This document shows positions 7,948 through 17,449 of a stretch of DNA of 51,496 nucleotides, piece after piece. The stretch's first letter is position 1; every line of letters begins with the position of its first letter. Location of the stretch: positions 1-51,496 of the forward strand of contig JAEINX010000015.1 of the NCBI GenBank assembly GCA_016342645.1. Reading direction: 5' to 3'. Source of the stretch: Bacteroidales bacterium (GTDB lineage Bacteria; Bacteroidota; Bacteroidia; Bacteroidales; JAEINX01). The notes under the pieces were generated by a model, which was given only the letters and a program-made list of their open reading frames with translations, made no database searches and was not told the origin of the DNA. The translations under genes were made by a program, and so were the position numbers.

Positions 7948-9225
7948 ATGAAAGCAATAAATGTCAGTAAACCTGAGAAACCGATAAAAACAAGTATTTC
8001 TGTTCCGGCTTCAAAAAGTCTCAGCAATCGTTTATTAATTATCAAAGAATTAACTGATAAGGATTTTAATATTGAAAATATTTCGAAATCGGATGACACT
8101 AAGCTCCTAAATGATTTATTATTAAAAATAAAAGAATCTTTAAACTCAGAAGAAAAAAGCAATCCGCTTGAGTTAGATACAAAAAATGCAGGAACTGTCA
8201 TAAGATTCTTAACTTCATTTTTATCAATTCGTTCAGGAAATTGGATACTAACGGGTAACGAACGAATGAAATCGCGTCCAATCGGTGAACTTGTCGAAGC
8301 TCTTCGATCAATAGGTGCTAAGATTTCTTATCTCGAAAATCCCGGCTTCCCTCCCCTACTCATTAAAGGAAAAAATCTTCAGGGAGGTGTTATTGAAATT
8401 AGTTCCGAACTCAGTAGCCAATTCATAAGCTCATTATTATTAATTGCTCCAAAATTAAAAAATGGTTTAACAATTAAGATAAACGGACAAATCAGCTCGG
8501 CGCCTTATATTGATATGACCATAAAAATTTTAGAAAATTTTAGAATAAAAATTTCACTTTCTGAAAACAAAATTAAAATTGAAAATCAAAATTATTCTCC
8601 GCAAAATTATGAAGTTGAAGCTGATTGGAGTGCTGCATCCTATTGGTACGAAATTGTAGCTTTATCAGATAAAGCAGAAGTATTTTTGAATGGCTTGAAA
8701 AAAAACAGCCTTCAGGGTGATTCTCGGCTTGCTGAAATATTTAAATTTCTTGGCGTTGAAACTACTTATTTTGACAAAGGAATTTTATTAAAAAAAAGAA
8801 ATAATTTCTTTCGCAATATAAAAATTGACTTTCAAAATATTCCCGACCTTGCTCCTGCCATAATCGTAAGTTGTGCGGGCCTCGGAATTAAAGGTAAATT
8901 CACCGGAATGAAAAACCTTAGAATAAAAGAATCGGACCGAATTCTTGCAGTAAAAACAGAATTGAAAAAAATTGATTTTAAATTAAATGAAACAATAAAA
9001 AATCATGAATGGGTTTTAAAAGCTGATTCAAATAGAAAAAACATTGATAACTTCAAATTGAAAGATACTGTTTTTGAAACTTATAACGATCATCGAATAG
9101 CTATGGCTTTTGCTCCTCTTTCCATTCTTTATAATTCGATTGCTATCAATGATCCTGATGTTGTCAAAAAATCCTACCCCGATTTTTGGGATCATCTTAA
9201 AAAAGCGGGATTTATTATCAAATAA
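7948..9225 (+). CDS. aroA: 3-phosphoshikimate 1-carboxyvinyltransferase (EPSP synthase)
   Basis: The ATG at 7948 gives 425 residues and begins 16 bases after aroB. The frame extends upstream to a TTG inside aroB, but the ATG gives the expected N-terminus. Motifs include SVPASKSLSNR (substrate-binding Lys/Ser), NAGTVIRFL in place of the common NAGTAMRPL, a conserved LTGNERMKSRPIGELVEAL segment, SSQFISSLLL, EADWSAASYW, RIKESDRI and YNDHRIAMAFA. It joins phosphoenolpyruvate to shikimate 3-phosphate. The Lys/Ser/Arg/Asp pattern of the active site is preserved, and the NAGT-loop variant is ordinary lineage divergence. Confidence 0.93.
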   Translation: MKAINVSKPEKPIKTSISVPASKSLSNRLLIIKELTDKDFNIENISKSDDTKLLNDLLLKIKESLNSEEKSNPLELDTKNAGTVIRFLTSFLSIRSGNWILTGNERMKSRPIGELVEALRSIGAKISYLENPGFPPLLIKGKNLQGGVIEISSELSSQFISSLLLIAPKLKNGLTIKINGQISSAPYIDMTIKILENFRIKISLSENKIKIENQNYSPQNYEVEADWSAASYWYEIVALSDKAEVFLNGLKKNSLQGDSRLAEIFKFLGVETTYFDKGILLKKRNNFFRNIKIDFQNIPDLAPAIIVSCAGLGIKGKFTGMKNLRIKESDRILAVKTELKKIDFKLNETIKNHEWVLKADSNRKNIDNFKLKDTVFETYNDHRIAMAFAPLSILYNSIAINDPDVVKKSYPDFWDHLKKAGFIIK

Positions 9226-9231
9226 AAAACT

Positions 9232-9239
9232 TATTTTTG
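9232..9239 (+). promoter_or_regulatory. -7 element TATTTTTG upstream of the LutA-like gene
   Basis: It is an exact TAnnTTTG match just after the aroA stop and 26 bases before the next start. No -33 TTTG is seen. Confidence 0.35.
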
Positions 9240-9264
9240 CTTAAATTTAATTCACAATAGACTA

Positions 9265-9984
9265 ATGATAGTTGATGCATTTATACCTTGCTTTATTGAC
9301 CAAATATATCCGGACACGGCTTTTAATATGATTAAAATTCTCGAAAAGCTCAATGTTTCTGTTCATTACAATACCGAACAAACATGTTGCGGCCAAATGG
9401 CTTTCAATAGCGGATTTTGGGAAGAAGCTAAAGAAATCGGTGAAAAATTTATTAAAGATTTCCCAAACGCTAGGCCGGTTATTGGCCCATCTGCTTCATG
9501 TGTCGGTATGGTAAGAAATCACTATCCGAAACTTTTTCATAATACTGCTTTGCATAACGAATCAAATCAATTAATTAAAAGCATTTATGAATTTACCGAT
9601 TTTCTGGTGAATGTATTAAAGGTCGAAGATGTTGGTGCAAGTTTTAATGCAGTCGTAACCTATCATGATTCCTGTGCGGCATTGCGAGAATATGGAATAA
9701 AAGAAGAACCAAGAAAATTATTGCGAAATGTTAAGGGACTTAAATTAATTGAAATGAAGGACACAGATGAATGCTGCGGATTCGGTGGAACATTTTCGGT
9801 TAAGCATGAAGCTATTTCAACAGCCATGGCTCAACAAAAAGTTGAGAATGCTCTCGAAACCGGTGCAGAGTACATAGTTTCAACCGATTCCTCATGTCTG
9901 ATGCATCAATTTGGATATATTAAAAAACACAAACTTCCAATTAAAGTTATTCATATTGTCGATGTCCTCGCTTCAGGATGGTAA
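9265..9984 (+). CDS. (Fe-S)-binding CCG-domain protein, LutA/YkgE-like
   Basis: A 239-residue protein with two CCG (cysteine-rich) domains. The first has C9, CCG at 41-43 and a later Cys in GPSASCVGM. The second has YHDSCAALREYG, CCGFGG (170-174) and STDSSCLMH. The arrangement matches LutA, a subunit of the LutABC L-lactate oxidation complex, and related heterodisulfide-reductase-type domains that hold unusual Fe-S clusters. The partner subunits LutB and LutC are not in the window: its neighbours are aroA and an alpha/beta hydrolase. It may work with Lut proteins encoded elsewhere or with another dehydrogenase. Family membership is sure; the pathway is not. Confidence 0.85.
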   Translation: MIVDAFIPCFIDQIYPDTAFNMIKILEKLNVSVHYNTEQTCCGQMAFNSGFWEEAKEIGEKFIKDFPNARPVIGPSASCVGMVRNHYPKLFHNTALHNESNQLIKSIYEFTDFLVNVLKVEDVGASFNAVVTYHDSCAALREYGIKEEPRKLLRNVKGLKLIEMKDTDECCGFGGTFSVKHEAISTAMAQQKVENALETGAEYIVSTDSSCLMHQFGYIKKHKLPIKVIHIVDVLASGW

Positions 9985-10013
9985 AGTATTTACTTTTTAA
10001 ATTGAGCACTTTA

Positions 10014-10021
10014 TAACTTTG
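10014..10021 (+). promoter_or_regulatory. -7 element TAACTTTG upstream of the hydrolase gene
   Basis: It is an exact TAnnTTTG match 75 bases before the start at 10096. No -33 TTTG is seen. Confidence 0.35.
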
Positions 10022-10095
10022 GTGATAAAAAAAATTAAATATTATTGATATCCGGTAAAACAATCACAAATCAAAAATAAATTTTTGAAATTTTT

Positions 10096-10887
10096 ATGCC
10101 AAAGCTGAAAATTGAAAACATAGAACTTTATTATCAGGTTGAAGGAAAGGGAAACCCTTTGCTTATGATCGCCGGCCTTGGAAGTGATTCACAAAGTTGG
10201 GTACCAATTTTACCTGAACTTTGCAAATATTTTACTGTGATTACTCCTGATAATAGAGGAGTTGGAAGAACAAAATATTTTGACCAAGAAATTAGTATTC
10301 AGCAAATCGCCGACGATTGTATTGCCCTTATTAAGCATTTAGGTTTTAAGTCGACCCATTTATTAGGGCATTCAATGGGAGGTTTTGTTGCTCAGAATAT
10401 TGCAATTCGTTATCCTGAATTTGTATCCAAATTGATTTTGGCAAGTACATCAAGTGCTAATTCCGAACGAAATAATGAATTATTTAAGGACTGGGTTTCA
10501 TATTTGGAATCGGGAATGGATATTAAAATTTGGTATAAAAATGTTTTTTATTGGTTATTTACAAAAGAATTTTTTAAAAACGAAAACTTGTTAAATGAAG
10601 CAATTCGATATGCAATTGAATATCCTCATCCCCAGAGTAAAAATGATTTAAAAAATCAGGTAAAAGCTATTTCGAAATTTAACTGCCAAAAAATAATTTC
10701 TGATATTAAATCAAAAACAATGATAATCAATGGTAAAGAAGATATATTATTCACTCCTGAGGAAAGTAAAAAATTTTTAAATCCGATTAAGGAAGCAAAA
10801 TTTTCTATCATCAAAAATGCGGCACATTCAATTTTTATTGAAAACCCCAGAGCCTTTACAGATTGTGTTTTAGAGTTTTTGAGATAA
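10096..10887 (+). CDS. alpha/beta-fold hydrolase
   Basis: A 263-residue single-domain alpha/beta hydrolase without a signal peptide. The catalytic triad is visible: nucleophile Ser93 in GHSMGG, Asp216 in NGKEDILFTP, and His244 in NAAHSIFIENP. The oxyanion-hole segment is AGLGSDSQSW and the early conserved strand is TPDNRGVGRTK. Overall it resembles the 3-oxoadipate enol-lactonase/BioH-type esterase group, but the substrate cannot be told from sequence. It lies 45 bases upstream of tex in the same direction and may be co-transcribed with it. Confidence 0.88.
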   Translation: MPKLKIENIELYYQVEGKGNPLLMIAGLGSDSQSWVPILPELCKYFTVITPDNRGVGRTKYFDQEISIQQIADDCIALIKHLGFKSTHLLGHSMGGFVAQNIAIRYPEFVSKLILASTSSANSERNNELFKDWVSYLESGMDIKIWYKNVFYWLFTKEFFKNENLLNEAIRYAIEYPHPQSKNDLKNQVKAISKFNCQKIISDIKSKTMIINGKEDILFTPEESKKFLNPIKEAKFSIIKNAAHSIFIENPRAFTDCVLEFLR

Positions 10888-10932
10888 ATTGTATAATTTT
10901 AACAACAAAAATTGAAAAATATATATTAAAGA

Positions 10933-13059
10933 ATGAATAAATATATAACTCAAATTGCTTCTGAACTTGGAATCACCTCAAAACAAGTACAAAACACCAT
11001 AACTTTGTTCGATGAAGGAGCAACTATTCCTTTTATTGCCCGCTATCGTAAAGAAAGAACCGAAAGTCTCGATGAAGTCCAAATTACAAATATCAGGGAT
11101 AGAATTCATCAATTGCAAGATTTGGATAAACGGCGCAAAAGCATTATCGAATCAATAAAAGAACAAGATAAACTTACCAAAGAACTTGAAAAACTAATCA
11201 TTGAAGCACAAACACTTTCCGAGCTTGAGGATATTTATCTCCCATTCAAACCAAAAAGAAAAACTCGTGCAATTATTGCAAAATCGAAAGGACTTGAACC
11301 GCTTGCAAAAATGATAATTTCACAGAAATATTTTGATATTGAGGAAAAAGCATATGAATTTATTGATAAAGAAAAAGAGGTAAACTCTGTTGAAGAAGCA
11401 ATTGCAGGAGCAAGTGACATAATTGCCGAATGGATAAACGAAAATAAGTCAGTAAGGGCACACACCAGAAGATTCTTTGAATATGAAGCTGTTATTACTT
11501 CAAAAGTTATAATAGGAAAAAACGAAGAAGGAATAAAATATAAAACATATTTCGATTGGGAAGAGGCATTGATGCGTTCACCTTCGCATAGAATTTTGGC
11601 CATGTTCAGGGGAGAAAAGGAAGGCTATTTGAAAATTAAAATCAAAATTGATGAAGAAAAAGTAGTTGAAAGCATAGAGCGAATCTATATAAAATCAAAC
11701 AATCAATGTGCCGAAATAATTGTGAAAGCAATTAAGGATTCATACAAAAGACTAATATTTCCTTCATTAGAAACCGAAATCAGGACAAGCGTTAAAGAAA
11801 AAGCCGATCGGGAAGCTATTAAAGTCTTTGCCGAAAACTTAAGGCAACTCCTTCTTGCCCCTCCCCTTGGAGATAAAAATATTCTTGCAATTGATCCCGG
11901 ATTTCGAAGCGGTTGTAAAGTTGTTTGTTTAGATAAACAAGGCAAACTTCTTCATAACGAAAACATTTATCCTCATCCACCTCAGCGAGATAGCAAACAA
12001 GCTATGCACAAAATCATAAGCCTTGTCAATGCCTATAAAATTGAAGCCATCGCTATAGGAAATGGAACGGCAGGCCGCGAAACCGAAAATTTTATTAAGA
12101 AAATTAAATTTGAAAAGAAGCTGATTGCTGTAATGGTCAATGAAAATGGGGCAAGCATCTATTCGGCTTCAAGCGTTGGCCGTGAAGAATTTCCCGAATA
12201 CGATGTTACAGTTAGAGGAGCAGTTTCCATCGGACGCCGACTGATGGATCCCCTTGCCGAACTTGTAAAAATTGAACCAAAATCAATTGGTGTTGGTCAA
12301 TATCAACATGATGTGAATCAAACCGCTCTCCATCAAAGCCTTGAAGATGTAGTTGTTAGCTGTGTTAATTCGGTTGGAGTAAACGTAAATTCTGCAAGCA
12401 AACAACTTCTGACCTATGTTTCAGGGTTAGGGCCGGTTTTAGCCAAAAATATTCTTGATTATAGAAACAAAAACGGAGCTTTCAAATCAAGAGACGAACT
12501 TAAAAATATTCCTCGTTTTGGAAACAAAGCTTTTGAGCTTGCGGCAGGTTTTTTACGTATTCCAAACTCCGAAAATCCACTTGATAATAGTGCAGTGCAT
12601 CCCGAATCATACTCGGTTGTTAAAAAAATGGCTAATAAATCAGGAGCTTCTATAAAAAATTTGAATGAAAATCAGGAATTAAGAAATAAGATAAACCTCA
12701 ATGATTTCATTACTGATAAAATAGGGCTTCCTACTTTAAAAGATATTCTGGACGAACTTGCAAAACCGGGCCGTGATCCTAGAAAAAAATTTGCTTTTTT
12801 CGAGTTTACAAAAGGCGTTAATCAAATTGAAGATTTGAAAGAAGGAATGAAACTTTCAGGAATTGTCACAAATATTACCGCTTTTGGTGCATTTGTCGAT
12901 ATTGGAGTTCATCAGGATGGTTTGGTTCATATCAGTTGCCTTGCAGACGAATTCATTAGTGACCCCAATACTGTCGTTAAAATTAATCAAAAAGTTGATG
13001 TTAAAGTTCTTGAAGTTGACATCAAACGAAAACGAATTCAGTTGTCAATGAGAGAATGA
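10933..13059 (+). CDS. tex: Tex-family RNA-binding transcriptional accessory protein
   Basis: A 708-residue protein with the complete Tex layout. It has the N-terminal helical Tex domain (TIPFIARYRKERTESLDE), a YqgF/RNase H-like domain (LAIDPGFRSGCK .. IGNGTAGRETE), tandem helix-hairpin-helix motifs (YVSGLGPVLAKNILDYR, IPRFGNKAFELAAGFLRI), and a C-terminal S1 domain (GMKLSGIVTNITAFGAFVDIG and HISCLAD). Tex is a cytoplasmic nucleic-acid-binding protein linked to transcription and stress physiology. It ends with a TGA stop, which shows that TGA terminates translation in this genome. A word-like inverted repeat follows. Confidence 0.95.
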   Translation: MNKYITQIASELGITSKQVQNTITLFDEGATIPFIARYRKERTESLDEVQITNIRDRIHQLQDLDKRRKSIIESIKEQDKLTKELEKLIIEAQTLSELEDIYLPFKPKRKTRAIIAKSKGLEPLAKMIISQKYFDIEEKAYEFIDKEKEVNSVEEAIAGASDIIAEWINENKSVRAHTRRFFEYEAVITSKVIIGKNEEGIKYKTYFDWEEALMRSPSHRILAMFRGEKEGYLKIKIKIDEEKVVESIERIYIKSNNQCAEIIVKAIKDSYKRLIFPSLETEIRTSVKEKADREAIKVFAENLRQLLLAPPLGDKNILAIDPGFRSGCKVVCLDKQGKLLHNENIYPHPPQRDSKQAMHKIISLVNAYKIEAIAIGNGTAGRETENFIKKIKFEKKLIAVMVNENGASIYSASSVGREEFPEYDVTVRGAVSIGRRLMDPLAELVKIEPKSIGVGQYQHDVNQTALHQSLEDVVVSCVNSVGVNVNSASKQLLTYVSGLGPVLAKNILDYRNKNGAFKSRDELKNIPRFGNKAFELAAGFLRIPNSENPLDNSAVHPESYSVVKKMANKSGASIKNLNENQELRNKINLNDFITDKIGLPTLKDILDELAKPGRDPRKKFAFFEFTKGVNQIEDLKEGMKLSGIVTNITAFGAFVDIGVHQDGLVHISCLADEFISDPNTVVKINQKVDVKVLEVDIKRKRIQLSMRE

Positions 13060-13212
13060 ATGAATGCATAAATGCAAGAATGACTGATTGCAAAAAGAAA
13101 GAGATGGAGTGATGGATTTTGAAATTATAGTCAAACCTGAAACTCGAAACTTGTTTACTCATTCAATCATTTACTCATTCTCGCATTATAGCATTGTCTC
13201 ATTCTATCACTA
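13060..13212. repeat. imperfect inverted repeat built of AATGA-type words, downstream of tex
   Basis: The left part (about 13060-13090: AATGCATAAATGCAAGAATGA) is matched in inverted orientation by about 13160-13210, whose reverse complement reads AATGCTATAATGCGAGAATG. A large, imperfect hairpin could form and may serve as the tex transcript end. Related words occur at 4186-4215. Confidence 0.45.
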
Positions 13213-13293
13213 AAAAAAAATATATTGTTAAAATAAAATTTATATAAAATAATTTCGTTTGAAAATCAATTAGAAAATCATAATTGATTATAT

Positions 13294-13944
13294 ATGCGAA
13301 TTTTTATTCTTTTCTTATTAATATTTTTTTTTACTGCCGACCAAGGTTATTCTCAACGAATTAAAGGAGCTTTAATAGCTGGTTTCAATGCCACTCAGGT
13401 AGATGGAGACGAAGTTGTAGGTTATAACAAATTAGGTTTAAATGTTGGTGCGGCAGCAATAATTCCTTTCAAAAAAAAATGGTCCTTCAGCATTGAAAAT
13501 GTTTTCTCACAAAAAGGTTCACACCGAGGCGAAATTTATATTGACTCTTTAAGCGGGTCTTATACCTTAAGATTAAATTATGTTGAAGTCCCTGTTTTAG
13601 TTCACTTTACTGATAAAGAAATTATAACTGTCGGGTCAGGTTTTTCATGGGGGCGTTTAGTAGGAGCAAAAGAATGGGAACATGGACAACGCACAAATAC
13701 TTCAGCCAAAAATGGGCCTTACGATAAAAACGAGTTTTCTTGGTTAGCCGATTTACGTTTCCGAATTTGGAAAAGACTGAAATTTAACTTAAGATTTTCT
13801 TATTCACTTGCAAAAATTCGTACAAGGAAATACGACAATGGATATTCAACATGGGAAAGGAAACAATACAATAATGCTCTTAGTTTTAGATTATTGTATA
13901 TTTTCAATGAGCGACTTTCTGAAAAAGTTTCAAGCAAGAAATAA
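13294..13944 (+). CDS. outer-membrane beta-barrel protein (PorT/OprF-like porin family)
   Basis: A 216-residue protein with a signal peptide (MRIFILFLLIFFFTADQGYSQ). Alternating strands follow: IKGALIAGFNATQVDGDEVVGYNKLGLNVG, FSIENVFSQKG, LNYVEVPVLVHF, and the final LSFRLLYIF ending near the C-terminus. This is the usual pattern of the small eight-stranded 'outer membrane protein beta-barrel' family of Bacteroidota. No specific substrate or partner is implied. Its stop codon is immediately followed by the start of the cupin gene. Confidence 0.75.
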   Translation: MRIFILFLLIFFFTADQGYSQRIKGALIAGFNATQVDGDEVVGYNKLGLNVGAAAIIPFKKKWSFSIENVFSQKGSHRGEIYIDSLSGSYTLRLNYVEVPVLVHFTDKEIITVGSGFSWGRLVGAKEWEHGQRTNTSAKNGPYDKNEFSWLADLRFRIWKRLKFNLRFSYSLAKIRTRKYDNGYSTWERKQYNNALSFRLLYIFNERLSEKVSSKK

Positions 13945-14448
13945 ATGAATAAATCAGCTAATTATTTTATTGAAAAATTAAATTTACAAAAACACCCCGA
14001 AGGCGGATATTTTAAAGAAATCTATCGCTCTAAGGAAATAATTAAACCTAATGCCCTACCACCATATTTTGATGGAAATCGCAACATATCAACTTCAATT
14101 TATTTTCTTTTAAAAAGTGAAGATTTTTCATCTTTTCATAAAATAAAATCCGATGAAATTTGGCATTTCTATCAGGGTAGTCCACTAACAATTTTTCTAA
14201 TTATTAATGGAAAAATAGTGAAGCTACTGCTGGGAAATAACTTAGATAATGGAGAAAGTTTTCAACAAATTGTTCCCAAAAACTCATGGTTTGCAGCTTG
14301 TGTCAATTGCCCAAATTCATTTTCATTGATTGGATGTACAGTTGCACCCGGATTTAATTTTAACGATTTTGAAATAGCTAAAAGAAAAGAATTGCTTTCG
14401 AATTACCCCTCGCTTCACGAAAAAATAAATAAATTAACAAAAAAATAA
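13945..14448 (+). CDS. cupin-fold DUF985 family protein
   Basis: A 167-residue protein of the cupin_5/DUF985 type. Visible signatures are LQKHPEGGYFKEIYRS, STSIYFLL, FHKIKSDEIWHFYQG, VPKNSWFAA and FSLIGCTVAPGFNFNDFE. The fold is a small cytoplasmic beta-barrel and the function is poorly defined. The His and Glu in HKIKSDEIWHF could bind a metal or a small ligand. Translation starts on the base after the stop of the upstream barrel gene, which implies coupling, although no shared function is obvious. Confidence 0.85.
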   Translation: MNKSANYFIEKLNLQKHPEGGYFKEIYRSKEIIKPNALPPYFDGNRNISTSIYFLLKSEDFSSFHKIKSDEIWHFYQGSPLTIFLIINGKIVKLLLGNNLDNGESFQQIVPKNSWFAACVNCPNSFSLIGCTVAPGFNFNDFEIAKRKELLSNYPSLHEKINKLTKK

Positions 14449-14581
14449 ATATTTTTTTCTAAGAAAAAAGTTTCCTAAAAGCCTTATTATATTAATATTA
14501 AGACACATTAAATACATTATCTATATATATGTATATAATATCATATTTCTATTAAAATATTTTAATTATTAATTATTTATT

Positions 14582-14589
14582 TATTTTTG
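14582..14589 (+). promoter_or_regulatory. -7 element TATTTTTG upstream of the first Omp28-like gene
   Basis: It is an exact TAnnTTTG match, 52 bases before the start at 14641, in a very AT-rich leader. The -33 region is not conserved. Confidence 0.4.
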
Positions 14590-14640
14590 TAATTGATAAT
14601 TTAAAAAATACATAGGTGTAACACTAAAATTTATTAAAAA

Positions 14641-17175
14641 ATGAAAAAAATTTATTTACTATTATTAATGATGTTGGCAGTAAATTTTATTTCTGCTCAA
14701 TTATTAAACAGAGATCAAGTTTCCAGAGAGAAAGTAATTGTAGAACTTTTGACCGGTGTAAACTGCCCTTACTGTCCGGCAGCAGCTAATGGAGCAATGG
14801 AATTAATAGAAAACGGAAAAGATGTTGCTGTAATTGCATATCATACGAGTGCATACAGTACTCCTCAATTCTACACCCCAGAAACCAATTTGCGAAAAAA
14901 TTATTATTCATTTACGGGCTATCCTTCGGCCTTTTTTGATGGAATTCTTAACGTTGGCGGCGGCGGCGGAGCAACTCAATCAAAGTATTCAGCCTATCTT
15001 CCAAAATACAATCAAAGGATCGTGATTCTAAGTGATTTCACAATCGACCTTTCTTTTGAAAGTACCGGTGGGTATAATTACCAAGCAACTGTTGTTGTTG
15101 AAAAAGTTGGTGCATCAACAGCCACAAATATGGTTCTTCAAGTTGTACTTACCGAATCAAATATTGCTTATCCATGGCAAGGAATGACTCATGTAAATTT
15201 TGTTACCAGGGACATGATTCCCGATCAAAACGGGTCAGCTCTTGATTTTTCAAGCAGCAACACACAAACATTTGTATTTGACTTTACTATGGGCGCCTCA
15301 TGGGAACAAGAATATTGTGAACTTATTGCTTTTATTCAAACTAATACCACAAAAGAAATTCTGCAAGGAACATTGAAATCAATGGCTACGCCAAATTTTG
15401 ACCTTGATGTTGCTTTAGTTGAAATATTAAACCTCCCCGAAATTGGTACTTGCCTCGGAGAAATAACACCAGGTGTTGAATTTAAAAATTACGGAGCAGA
15501 AATTTTAACAAGCTTAAATGTCAATTATAGTGTTAATGGCGGTGATGTAATTAGCGTTCCTTGGACAGGCAGCCTCGAATTTCTTGAATCAGTTTCAATA
15601 CAAGAACTTCTCCCTATTCCTTTTACAATTGAAGAAATAAATACAATAGAAATGACTTTATCGGATCCTAATGGTGGTGTTGACGAAAATCCCGGAAACA
15701 ATACCTTAACCGAAGAAATCACTACCGCACCTCATACAGGAACGACAGTTCAGGTGATTTTAAAGACTGATAATTTCCCTGAACAAACATCCTTCGAATT
15801 CCGGAATTCATCTGGTGATGTTTTATACTCAGAAGGGCCTTTCACCGAACCAAATCATTTATATAATATGTATTTTGATTTTCAATATACTGATTGCTAT
15901 CAATTTGAAATTTTTGATACCTTTGGTAACGGAATTACCGGAAACGGGTTTTTCACTTTACGTTCTAACAATGTAACTTTCTTTTCGGGAGGAGAATTTG
16001 AATACTCACAAATTATTGAATTTATTGTTGATGGCGAAAATCCCGGCCAAACTATTTCCCTTGAACCCGGTTTCCAATTCAAATCAACTTATATTGACCC
16101 AACTGATCCTGATATGATGAACATTTGTTCTGATATTTTGGAAAGCATTGATTATGTGAGAAACAGTAATGGCTCAATGTTAAGAAAAATTGGCCCAAAC
16201 TGGGTTAATAATATCGGTAATTGGGTTGTCACCGAAGGTTATTTATTCAAAGCAACTGATAATGCCTCATTTATGATTTCAGGTACACAACTTTCATACT
16301 CAACACCAATTGTTCTTAACACAGGCTTTACTTTTATAAGTTATTTACCTGAAAGCGCAATGGATGCACTCGTAGCTTTTGAAACAATTTTAACTGACAA
16401 TTTAGCATTTATCAGAAATTCGGAAGGTTCAATGGTTAGAAAAATAGGCCCTAATTGGGTAAATAATATCGGTAATGCAATGCCGGGCGAAGGTTACTTA
16501 GTTAAATTGCTTGGTGAAGAAACTTTAGTCTATCCTGATTGTGGGAAATTATCAATTGTTTCAAAACTTTCTCCACAACATTTTATTTTTGAAGGTGGTA
16601 ATGCTGCAGATCCGGTTTTTACAATTTATGTTGACGGTTTAAAAATTGGTGATGAAATCGCCGTTTTTGATGGAAACAAAATGCTTGGGTCAACAATTAT
16701 TTCTTCTGAAAATGCTTTAAGCAATGATATTGCCGTTTTCAATACCCTGAATTCAGGAAATGGTTATGAAGCAGGAAATGAGATTTCATTTAAAGTTTGG
16801 TCAGTGGAAAATAATTCTGAAGTTACTGCTGATTATTTGTTTACCAATCCTTACGGAAACGCATATATGAATTATGAATTCCCAAATAATGATGGTGAAT
16901 ATAGTATTGCTCTCTTTACAAAAAATTCTTCAAACATAGCTGATGAGGCAAATATTTCAATTTACCCAAATCCGGTCAAAAATAGTTTAAATATTGATTC
17001 TAAGGAAATGATTAAAAATATTCAAGTTTTTAATTATCTTGGAAGCCTTGTTTTTGAGCAAGATTGTAATAATAATTCCGTAAAAGTAAATACATCCGAT
17101 TATATCAAAGGCATGTATTTAGTACAAATTAATACAGTAAACGGCACTTCTACTAAAAGATTAGTAATTCAATAA
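14641..17175 (+). CDS. secreted Omp28-like thioredoxin-fold protein with RKIGPNW module and T9SS sorting tail
   Basis: An 844-residue secreted protein. The signal peptide covers residues 1-19, cut before Gln20. An Omp28-type thioredoxin-like domain (about 27-250) has the redox motif CPYC (C42, C45) followed by a TGYPSAFFDG loop. A CARDB-like domain (about 253-355, DVALVEILNLPEIG) and a beta domain (about 360-465, VQVILKTDNFPEQ) come next. The tandem RKIGPNW module covers residues 472-634. Then comes a beta domain with IGDEIAVFDGNKMLG, and finally a type A sorting tail beginning IYPNPVKNSLNI. The tail implies export through T9SS. A close paralogue follows 274 bases downstream, with long identical DNA stretches in the 3' half. 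The role of the redox centre is unknown. Confidence 0.88.
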   Translation: MKKIYLLLLMMLAVNFISAQLLNRDQVSREKVIVELLTGVNCPYCPAAANGAMELIENGKDVAVIAYHTSAYSTPQFYTPETNLRKNYYSFTGYPSAFFDGILNVGGGGGATQSKYSAYLPKYNQRIVILSDFTIDLSFESTGGYNYQATVVVEKVGASTATNMVLQVVLTESNIAYPWQGMTHVNFVTRDMIPDQNGSALDFSSSNTQTFVFDFTMGASWEQEYCELIAFIQTNTTKEILQGTLKSMATPNFDLDVALVEILNLPEIGTCLGEITPGVEFKNYGAEILTSLNVNYSVNGGDVISVPWTGSLEFLESVSIQELLPIPFTIEEINTIEMTLSDPNGGVDENPGNNTLTEEITTAPHTGTTVQVILKTDNFPEQTSFEFRNSSGDVLYSEGPFTEPNHLYNMYFDFQYTDCYQFEIFDTFGNGITGNGFFTLRSNNVTFFSGGEFEYSQIIEFIVDGENPGQTISLEPGFQFKSTYIDPTDPDMMNICSDILESIDYVRNSNGSMLRKIGPNWVNNIGNWVVTEGYLFKATDNASFMISGTQLSYSTPIVLNTGFTFISYLPESAMDALVAFETILTDNLAFIRNSEGSMVRKIGPNWVNNIGNAMPGEGYLVKLLGEETLVYPDCGKLSIVSKLSPQHFIFEGGNAADPVFTIYVDGLKIGDEIAVFDGNKMLGSTIISSENALSNDIAVFNTLNSGNGYEAGNEISFKVWSVENNSEVTADYLFTNPYGNAYMNYEFPNNDGEYSIALFTKNSSNIADEANISIYPNPVKNSLNIDSKEMIKNIQVFNYLGSLVFEQDCNNNSVKVNTSDYIKGMYLVQINTVNGTSTKRLVIQ

Positions 17176-17200
17176 ATTTCGATCTTAAACATATTAAAGA

Positions 17201-17235
17201 AAGCTGTCTGATTAATTTCAGGCAGCTTTTTTTTT
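17201..17235 (+). terminator. intrinsic terminator after the first Omp28-like gene
   Basis: AAGCTGTCTG (17201-17210) pairs with CAGGCAGCTT (17219-17228), with one G-T wobble and an 8-base loop. The T-run extends to 17235. A nearly identical terminator follows the paralogue, showing that the 3' flank was duplicated too. Confidence 0.85.
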
Positions 17236-17336
17236 GAAAAAAAACTCATTCTTTAATAATTAACAATGTGGTGTTTATTTTATCAAAGAAATATCAAAAT
17301 TCTCTTATGATAAAAAACATAAAAATTTGTAAGTTT

Positions 17337-17370
17337 TTTGACTTTAAATTCAAAAATTGTTTTACATTTG
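17337..17370 (+). promoter_or_regulatory. promoter of the second Omp28-like gene: TTTG and TACATTTG
   Basis: TACATTTG (17363-17370) is an exact -7 match. TTTG at 17337-17340 lies 22 bases upstream of it, close to the usual 19-21 spacing. This is the best two-part promoter match in the window. The start codon is 80 bases downstream. Confidence 0.5.
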
Positions 17371-17449
17371 CGATACTTATTTATATATCTATATAAAAGA
17401 ATAAATAAATAAAACATGTAAAAAAAATTAATAATTAAAACAAACATTT

